Under the pieces are notes generated by a model. That model searched no databases. It saw only the letters and a program-made list of their open reading frames with translations, and had not been told where the DNA came from. Below are positions 56,611-64,000 of a stretch of DNA of 64,000 bases, one piece after another; the first letter of the stretch is position 1; every line of letters begins with the position of its first letter. This DNA comes from Cryptomeria japonica (lineage: Eukaryota > Streptophyta > Pinopsida > Cupressales > Cupressaceae). Where the stretch lies: NCBI RefSeq assembly GCF_030272615.1, contig NC_081413.1, positions 551,951,136 to 552,015,135 on the forward strand, given 5' to 3'. Both the position numbers and the translations under genes were made by a program.

Positions 56611-57752
56611 TGTAGCATCCTAAAATTGCGACACTTGCAATTTCGACTGCATTTGGGTCTTCAAGATGGCGATGCAACACGGAACCTGAATGGAGACCCC
56701 GAAACTTGTTCATGACATCAAAAACTGCATTTTTCAGCACCCTGGCCTAATCCTCCTTGTACCCTGCTATCCCTGGAGGTGGGACCATGGCGCCTAGTGC
56801 CCTGGTCCCCCTGGACCATGGTGCCCAGCGGCCTGGTCTCTGGCCCTATTTTGGGCCCGGTCTCTTATGGGGCTTCGGGTCTTTTAGTTTGCAAATTGGA
56901 AAATAATGTTTCCTGGTTGGCCTAAGGTCGGAAAAATCAGTCTATCAACCCTAATTGGCAAGTATATAAACTACATTTCCCCTCTCAAAAAGGGTAGATG
57001 GAAAAAAAGGCGGAAACGATATTCAAACATTCAAACATTCAAGCATTCAAGCATTCAAGCATTCCTTCAAGCAATTGATCATTCTAAGTCTTCATTCAAG
57101 GCTAAGTGTTGCATTCAAGACAAGGATTCAACCATTGAAGAGGAGATCATTTACAACATACAACATACAACAACAATTACACCTTCGCATGTAAGAATAC
57201 AAACATTCTTACAACAAGGTACTAGTACTTGTTTTACATTACAATCATTTACATTTACAACATTCTCATTTCTTGGTTAATTCCAAAACCAGGGTTTGAC
57301 CTCAAGGCAAACCCCTAATCCCTAACCCCCCAATCGTCCTCTCTTTTCTGTGTGTAGGTTGCAGGTACGCGGGCTCCATCGTCCCATCAACTTTCATTCA
57401 AATTTGCAGGACAACATCATCTCGACATTTTACTACTAATTCCAGGTCCGCAGCTTCATCCCATATTCCTATCTTTGTTTATAAGTGAATCTTTCTCACT
57501 TTACATGCATTCCTAGCTCAATCCTTCTATCTACATTCTTTACAAAAGAGGGTAGCCTTGCTGTCACAACCCTTGAAACTCACTTAGAATCCAATCTTGC
57601 ATTGTGTGGGATTGGATCTTGTGGGTTTTAACCCCTCTTTTGAATGTAAAGTCTCTCCTAAGTGAAAACCGTCAACCCTAGTGACCCCCTTTCTCTCTCC
57701 TTGGAGTGGTGGGGGGAACACTTAGGGTTCGCTCATGATTTTCCGCTTTACA
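56611..57752 (+). repeat. 5' LTR of the gag-protease element
   Basis: Starts TGTAGCATCCTAAAATTG and ends CGCTTTACA. TATATAAA is at 56963-56970. GC-rich modules at about 56779-56845 occur in two copies (one in the 3' LTR). A tandem of about five 8-base units (AAACATTC/AAGCATTC) is at about 57024-57064. Relative to the 3' LTR it lacks about 95 bases near 57380. The small frame in this region is not a gene. Confidence 0.88.
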
Positions 57753-57774
57753 TTTTGGTGAAACCGACGTGAAC
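57753..57774 (+). promoter_or_regulatory. Primer-binding-like site of the gag-protease element
   Basis: TTTTGGTGAAACCGACGTGA directly follows the LTR. It is the near twin of the site after LTR B of the Tat element (minus strand, 38521-38543). Confidence 0.65.
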
Positions 57775-58912
57775 ATCCTTTCTGATTATTGGATGCCTTG
57801 ATTACATTTCCATGTTTGATCTTTTGCAAATTTTAGAGGTCAATTGCATAAAAACCCTAAAATTTTCTTTTTAGTAATTGAGCTTGTGAAATGTTTAATT
57901 GTTAATGCTTGTTTCAGATCTACCCTTCTATTGCAAACTATCAATTCATATTTATGCTTTAATTCTGAAAATTAAGTGGTTAAGAGTCAAAACCCTAATT
58001 TTTAAAGCCCTCTTGATTCAGCCTTTGACTGATGATTTCACTGATCAAAACATCTCCAAATCAGCTGTAACTTTGGATTCCGCAACAAAATCATAATATC
58101 TTTCATCCCTGAAAATTTGGAAAAATGTTGCGAGGCCCATGTGCATCCCGAGGGCCATTGTCCCCGACATTTTTTTCGAAATTTTGGGAGCTAGATCTTA
58201 CTGTATTTTTTTTCTAAAATCCAGAATTTTGGCTAATTTCATCAATTCTAACACTTTCAAAATTAAAGTCAAAGTTGGTCTAGTGATTGCTTGGATTAAG
58301 GCTTCTAATCATTCAAAAATTGTTGAAATTGAAATTTTGTGTCAAAATTGTGTTCTTACTGTCCTAAATCTGAAAAGTGTGTTGCCGTTCATTCGAAATT
58401 TCAGTGCTTTATTTAAATTCTTGCAATTTGTGACTTTTGAAATTAAGTGTTTAATTGCAACAACTTTGATTTCCGCTTTCAAAATTGAAGTTTGCATGAA
58501 ATTGAGTCAATTTTTAAAATTCAAAGCTTGCATTGCTCTTAGTATTCCCTCTAAAATCATAAAATTCAAAATTTCAGTTTCCCTCTCTTTTTCAAAATTC
58601 AAATTTTGCATTTTTCAACAATCTTGGTAGGATTCAATTTTGAGATTGCAACTTTAATTTGGCCTATCTACAGATCGTAAAATCACTCAATTTTTTCAGA
58701 TTAGCTTTAAAATCATCATAACTTTCATCCCTGAAAATTTCGAAAAAAGTTGCGAGGACCATGTGCACTCCGAGCGCCACGGTCCTTGACATTTTTTCCG
58801 AAATTTTGAGAAATTGTCGTGATTGCATTTAATAGCCTAAATCTAGGAGATTGGCTGATTTTATTGAAATTTTCTATCTCTAAATTCAAAATCTTCTCTC
58901 CCTCTCTAGTGC
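57775..58912 (+). other. Untranslated leader of the gag-protease element
   Basis: This 1.1-kb leader has no credible gene. Two copies of a block that reads about 'CTGAAAATTT.GAAAAA', then 'GAGG.CCATGTGCA', then a 'GCCA..GTCC' half and 'GACATTTTTT', lie at about 58107-58195 and 58728-58812. The same block exists in the Tat LTRs (about 28670-28745 and 39785-39860). Confidence 0.6.
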
Positions 58913-60921
58913 ATGAGTTTTACAACAATAAGCCCTACTTACACTATTCCCGTTAGACGAAGCCTTAGAATTAAGTCTTTCCAAGGTTTAATTACTGAGG
59001 AGATGGAACCTAATTTGAATAGCCTTTTTAACAAGGACACAGGTAATTCCTCTAATCCTCCTAATGATGAAGAAGCTCTCCATGAGGTTTCTGTAGAACA
59101 ACTTTTGAAATTAGATAACCAATTTGATGATTTTCAGCAATGGATGTCTCAAGAGTATCCCGATAGTCAAGCTCTTTCATTAATTGAGGGTCTAAAATGT
59201 ATGGTTCAAAGTGATAAGAATGGAATTGATATTTTGCGTGGTATTGCACACATCATGGATTCGAATGTGATGCCTATGAAGAGTTGTGCCGAAACTTTAG
59301 GTTATACACAACCTCCCACTCAAGTCAATCATTCTATTCCTTTGACAACTTCTATTGCTAGCACACCTACCTTTACATCAAACATAATGACTACTTCTAT
59401 ACAAGACATTCCGCTTATGATCACCAGTCATGGGGGCAATCCTTCTTCTTCAATTAACCCTCTTCCTTCATTTAATCCGACTTCTTCATTCATGCCTTCA
59501 ATGAGTGTTCCTATTACATCTCCACAAATGAACATGACGCAAGGGGGCAATTCATTCAACCATTCCATTCCTCCTTGTAGTGTTCCTCCTTTCCAATCAT
59601 CCCCTATGACTAACTATCATAGTGTCCCACCACCTTACTCTCAATCAATACCTTCTTTCAATAACATAATACCTCCATCACAATCTAACACGTCTAATAT
59701 GAACTCTTCGACTGAAGCGACCATTAATAATCTTGCACAAACTGTCTCTTCTTTACAACAACAAATTGCCTCTATGAATCAATCTAAGTTTAGCATGCCC
59801 ACATTTGATGTTGTGAGCCCACTTTCTCTTGACATTGTTCGAGCTATTCCTCCTAAACATGTTGAAATCCCGCATTTGGAGCTTTATAATGGTAAAGGTG
59901 GTCCTCTAACACATGTTAAGACCTTTCAAACAATATGTACTAACTTTGCTTATGACCAAAGGTTGCTTGCAAAATAGTTTACTAGGACATTAAGAGATAA
60001 AGCCCTACAATGGTATTTCTCGTTGCCTTCTTATTCTATTACTTCTTTCGAACAACTTGCAAATTCTTTTATTCAACAATTTCAAAACAATATAAGTCCT
60101 AAAGTTACTTTGATTGATTTAATGCATTGTAAACAAGGTGTTAAAGAAAAAGTGACTGATTTCATTGGTAGATATAAACATTTGTATGCTCAAATCTCTT
60201 TTCCAGTGCCTGACAATGATATTCAAAGAATCTTTATTTCTAATTTACAAAAAGATATTAGAGAAAAACTTCTGTTTTCTGAGTTACTTCTTTCCAACAG
60301 TTGTGTGCAACTCTTCACAATTATCAACTGACTGTGAGTCAAATGGAACAAGCAAATCCTATGGCTCCGAGTGATAAGGGTGATAGTAGTCAACAACCAT
60401 TTGGAAAGTTTAAACCGAACAGAGAGTCCATTAAGTTCAATGAAAACATCATCAACAACAATGTGAATGCAGCATCAGGTGTGCCTCCTATTTCTAAGTT
60501 TTTCAAGAAAGAAAGAAAGTTTACTCCTTTGAATGACTCATTGCATAGTATTATGAATAAGTTACTGGAACAAAATGTGCCTACTCTCCCTCCTATAAAG
60601 CAGATCGATCCTACAAAGATTAATTCACCCTATTTTGATAACAAATCTTTTTGTCAATTTCATCGTCAACCTGGGCTTGATACTGAAAAATGTTTTGCTT
60701 TAAAGGGTAAAATTCAAGATTTGATTGATAATAATACTATCTCTGTTTCAGAAGTGAATGATAAAGGCAACACATCTGTAGCTCCTCCTAACCAAAATCT
60801 TAAGATTTTTACTGATCCATTACCTTCTCATACCTCTAATGTGATTGAGACTAATGATTCCTCTTTCTCATTTGATGGTCTTGTGTCTATGACTCCGAAT
60901 GTGATTAACTTTGTAGAGTAG
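58913..60921 (+). pseudogene. gag: Gag of the non-autonomous gypsy element
   Basis: ATG at 58913. The N-terminal 250 residues are rich in Pro, Ser, Thr and Asn. The retrotransposon gag domain follows: 'HVEIPHLELYNGKGGPLTHV', then 'TLRDKALQWYFSLP', 'FEQLANSFIQQFQNN' and 'DFIGRYKHLYAQI'. A Tat-type zinc motif 'FCQFHRQPGLDTEKCFALK' comes near 60650-60700. Damage is limited: one TAG at 59975 and one frameshift near 60290, with the rest open to TAG at 60919. Gag would form particles; packaging of other elements' RNA cannot be judged. Confidence 0.85.
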
Positions 60922-61467
60922 CATGAAAACCCTAAAGAACCTTCCATCACATTTGATTCTAGTGAAACTATCAGGGCACCTGATGGTCCTTTATACATAG
61001 TTGCAAAAGTCAAGAATACACCTTGCCGTGGAGTGCTTATTGATCCTTTGTGCATGGTTAATGTTATTACTGAAGAATTTCTTTTTACTTTGCAATTGAA
61101 TCAAGTGATTTATGACAAAACAAATGTGGTTGTGAAATTATTTGATGCATTTTCTTCTCCTGCAATTGGTTCTATTACATTACCTATTGAAGTTCATAAC
61201 AAATCCCTTGATGTGAACTTTGCTATTATTCCTTCATCCGAACAATTTCGTGTGAAGCTAGGCTATCCTTGGCTATCTTCCATGAAAGCTATTGCTTCTC
61301 CTATTCATAAGTGTTTGAAATTTCCCCATAATGGTGAAGTTGTTACTGTCAATCATAGTCTCTTTAAACCAGCTGAAAGAACTTCTAGCGTTCCTATTGA
61401 TTATTTTTGGCCTAAACAATTCCAATCTCTTCCTCCGCAAAGTGATCATCTTTTCAAATCTTATTAA
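60922..61467 (+). pseudogene. Retropepsin of the non-autonomous element
   Basis: The same frame continues after the TAG. The active-site area reads 'RGVLIDPLCMVNVITEEF', where D-x-G is expected; the Asp is present but Gly is replaced by Leu. Downstream 'FRVKLGYPWLSSMKAIASPI' is the LLGRPWL-type motif. Activity is doubtful. It ends at TAA 61465-61467. Confidence 0.78.
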
Positions 61468-62343
61468 AAGTGGAAAACAGATATGATCCTATCTCTAAGT
61501 GAACCTAGAACACCCAAACTTGATATTCCTATCGTTCTTGAGAAGGAAGTTCTTCCTTTGAAAGATAAAACTAATGTCTTTCCTCAAGAAGATTCCCAAC
61601 CCATTCCTATGGATGTGACTATGTCTATGTCTAATAAACTTTCTAAAAGTAGACCTATACCTCCTCGTGATGATGGACTTGGTCTCCTTCCTAAACCAAA
61701 TATTCCTCCTTTATATGGAGCAGTTCCTCCTCCTTCCTCTTATGGAGAGAAGAGACCTTCCTCTTCTCCTATTATCCAGCCTAAGAGACCACAACCTAAA
61801 CACCCAAGTGATAAGGATGAGAACATTCCTCCTCCCCAATCTTCTCCACTTCCTACTAAGACTAGACAAAACTATTCTGCATGTGAACGCTGACGAAAGC
61901 GTCGTCTTAGAGCTTAGGCAGCTGCTTCTCAAGCTTTGCAATCCCCAAAAACACCTTCAACAAGCATTATTCCATTGTCTCCAAAATCTCCTAAACATAA
62001 GATGCATGATGGTTTTGATCCTGTGCGAGTTAAAGGTCCTATTTTTATAAACCTTGATGATGATATAGATGAAAATGTTATTCATGATGAAAATGTTACT
62101 CCTCTTCATGTTGATAGTGAATATGAATATGTTGATGTTGATAACCATTTATCTAATGAATTTTCTAAAGCACTTATCCTAGCTCCTAGACAAGAACAAC
62201 GTGGCTTGGAACATGAACATAGCCCTTGTTTGGATCTTGTGATAGCTCCATCTGCTGTGTTGAATGTTCCTCCTCTAGCATGTTTCCTTCCTTCCCGAAA
62301 TATTGATCAGCAAGATCGGGGGTTAGATGATGTGCTAGACTAG
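61468..62343 (+). pseudogene. C-terminal tail replacing Pol in the non-autonomous element
   Basis: The same frame, with a TGA (61891) and a TAG soon after, encodes a Pro/Ser-rich tail. 'DDGLGLLPKPNIPPLYGA' may be a decayed G-patch. A basic cluster 'CER.RKRRLRA' follows. An acidic segment around 'NLDDDIDENVIHDENV' comes next, and it ends 'DRGLDDVLD'. There is no RT, RNase H or integrase motif. This tail looks like its own conserved product, because the frame stays readable over 290 codons despite two stops. Confidence 0.65.
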
Positions 62344-63069
62344 TTTCATTAGCATAGCAGATTCTCTCCTCCTCTCTTTTGTTACTTCTTCTATGTGTTA
62401 TTCTCATTCTTCTATTTGTTGTCCTTAGTGTTGTCTACTTGAGGACGATGCAAAGCATTGAGATCTCTTTTGGTCTCTCTCATGTTGACTCAAAAGACAC
62501 ATGTGTTCCCTTCTTCTAGGTGACCTTCCTTGATTGGGGAATGAAGAACAATTATGAATACATACATATGATATACATGACTTATCATACAACATACTAA
62601 CCCCGAGGAAAGAGAAGTCACCTCGTGCTTTGTGTTTTGTGTCTATTATCCTTGGGTTTATCTCACACTTGGGGGCTAAATCCTTGTGATAACGTGCTCC
62701 TTTCCCTTCTCATTTCTTATGTGTATCACTACCTTAAAGCAATCACCCCTGTTGAGGCATGTGCGATCACTTTAATGTAGGGGGGCATACACCCCGTCTA
62801 TCCCTTCAGGATACTTGAAAATTTCTTGGCGAACTTAGCTTTGCCTTGAAAATTTTTGGTATTTCTCTTGCATGACTCATAGTGAGGGAACCTTACTACT
62901 AATAGTCATGGTTCTCCCTCGTGATCTTCCCTTTTACTTTGTCAATTGAAGTCGTAAGATCCTTAGTCCACTGGGGGCTTGGTGTATCTTGCCTCCTTGA
63001 CGTGGTGAAAGTCTTTCAATGTTGTTCCCTTGTACTTTACCAAAAGTATGAGCTTATGCTTATACTCCC
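62344..63069 (+). other. 3' untranslated region of the non-autonomous element
   Basis: There is no gene. It contains T-rich sequence with phrases like 'CACTTGGGGGCTAAATCC' (62668) and 'CACTGGGGGCTTGG' (62970), which resemble the final polypurine tract. Confidence 0.6.
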
Positions 63070-63087
63070 GCTAAAGTGGGGGCTAAA
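63070..63087 (+). promoter_or_regulatory. Polypurine tract of the non-autonomous element
   Basis: GCTAAAGTGGGGGCTAAA right before the LTR start TGTAGC. It is identical to the tract of the Tat element (minus strand 29084-29101). Confidence 0.88.
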
Positions 63088-64000
63088 TGTAGCATCCTAA
63101 AATTGTGACACTTGCAATTTCGACTGCATTTGGGTCTTCACGATGGTGATGCAACACGGAACCTAAATGGAGACCTCGAAACTTGTTCATGACATCAAAA
63201 ACTACATTTTTTAGCACCCTGGCCTGATCCTCCTTGCACCCTGCTGTCCCTGGAGGTGGGACCATGGTGCCCAGCGCCCTGGTCCCTGGCCCTATTTTGG
63301 GCCCGGTCTCTTATGGGGCTTTGGGTCTTTTAGTTTGCAAATTGGAAAATAATGTTTCCTGGTCGGCCTAAGGTTGGAAAAATCAGTCTATCAACCCTAA
63401 TTGGCAAGTATATAAACTACATTTCCCCTCTCAAAAAGGGTAGATGGAAAAAAAGGTGGAAATGATATTCAAACATTCAAACATTCAAGCATTCAAGCAT
63501 TCAAGCATTCCTTCAAGCAATTGATCATTCTAAGTCTCCATTCAAGGCTAAGTGTTGCATTCAAGACAAGGATTCAACCATTGAAGAGGAGATCATTTAC
63601 AACATACAACATACAACAACAATTACACCTTCGCATGTAAGAATACAAACATTCTTACAACAAGGTACTAGTACTTGTTTTACATTACAATCATTTACAT
63701 TTACAGCATTCTCATTTCTTGGTTAATTCCAAAACCAGGGTTTGACCTAAAGGCAAACCCCTAATCTCTAACCCCTCAATCGTCCTCTCTTTTCTATGTG
63801 TAGGTTGTAGGTACGCGGCTGTAATTGAAGATCTGGAATCCTTGTGCAGAGATGAACAGATCCCCCTTCGTTTCATGGATTTTTCGGACGACCGTGTGCA
63901 CGCTGGGCGCCATCGTCCCGTCAACTTTCGCTCAAATTTGCAGGACAGCGTCGTCTCGACATTTTACTGCTAATTCCAGGTCCACAGCTTCATCCCATAC
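63088..64000 (+). repeat. 3' LTR of the non-autonomous element, cut by the window end
   Basis: Starts TGTAGCATCCTAAAATTG and follows the 5' LTR closely. TATATAAA is at 63409-63416. Differences from the 5' LTR are one GC-rich module instead of two (about 63250-63285) and about 95 extra bases (about 63820-63915) that carry a further copy, GGGCGCCATCGTCCCG. Confidence 0.9.

Larger units (their letters stand above)
56611..64000 (+). mobile_element. Non-autonomous gag-protease gypsy element (TR-GAG-like)
   Basis: 5' LTR 56611-57752, primer-like site, long leader, gag plus retropepsin (58913-62343), polypurine tract (63070-63087), and 3' LTR from 63088 running off the window. Between protease and the 3' LTR there is no RT, RNase H or integrase in any frame. 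The missing parts amount to over 4 kb compared with the Tat unit at 27437-40201. Elements with LTRs and only a gag-type ORF are known as TR-GAGs and depend on autonomous partners. It inserted into a copia gag. The 3' target site lies outside the window. Confidence 0.85.

Noticed and set aside
56906-57280. 124-codon frame in the 5' LTR of the gag-protease element
   Set aside because: It lies across the LTR TATA box and the 8-base tandem repeat and is not preserved as a comparable frame in the 3' LTR.
58139-58630. 163-codon frame in the leader before gag
   Set aside because: Low-complexity Lys/Phe/Ile text from T/A-rich leader sequence; no family recognised, and the leader repeats fall inside it.

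Overview
This is a nuclear window from a seed plant with a large, repeat-packed genome. It is AT-rich and has GT-AG introns, Ty1/copia and Ty3/gypsy (Tat-lineage) LTR retrotransposons nested in one another, solo LTRs, and one NLR immune-receptor gene. A conifer or other gymnosperm is a plausible source, but nothing here proves it. No tRNA, rRNA, CRISPR array or prokaryotic gene was seen.

Layout. 1-8066: a decayed gypsy retropepsin fragment, split by a 6.8-kb copia element (1119-7889) with two LTRs and the 5-bp target duplication AGGCT. 8067-11060: a reverse-strand AT-rich LTR with tandem repeats and a stub of internal sequence. 11400-19260: an NLR resistance gene on the + strand in about seven exons. 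It encodes an N-terminal helical domain, an NB-ARC domain and a short LRR block. A duplicated first exon, a fold-back inverted repeat and repeated promoter modules lie upstream, and an antisense glutamate-receptor fragment sits in its long intron. 19260-22490: gene-free, LTR-like debris. 22490-27079: a gutted copia element whose RNase H region is split by a solo LTR of its own family.

27437-44187: a tandem Tat-lineage gypsy array on the - strand. It has one nearly complete pol unit (retropepsin, G-patch, RT, two RNase H domains, integrase) between two LTRs, followed by a second unit truncated inside integrase that shares the middle LTR. Between pol and the 3' LTR each unit carries an antisense, apparently spliced ORF related to the plant mobile domain (PMD) family, with an acidic tail. 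44188-52794: debris, a minus LTR inside a gag-like remnant, and a 5' portion of a minus-strand copia. 52795-56610: the 5' end of another copia whose gag is split by a solo LTR (target duplication AAAAG). 56611-64000: a plus-strand gypsy element with gag and retropepsin but no RT, RNase H or integrase (a TR-GAG-like non-autonomous element); its 3' LTR runs off the window.

The most interesting relation is between the last two gypsy types. The pol-bearing Tat unit has no recognisable gag domain, and the gag-protease element has no pol. Yet both share the same primer-binding-like sequence after the 5' LTR, the same polypurine tract before the 3' LTR, the same LTR start (TGTAGC) and a distinctive GC-rich, nearly palindromic module around GGGCGCCATGGTCCC. 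This suggests that they are, or were, partners in trans mobilisation. All retroelement reading frames seen are broken by stops or frameshifts, so they are annotated as pseudogenes. The NLR gene is the only good candidate for a working host gene, and even it has a reading-phase conflict at one intron.
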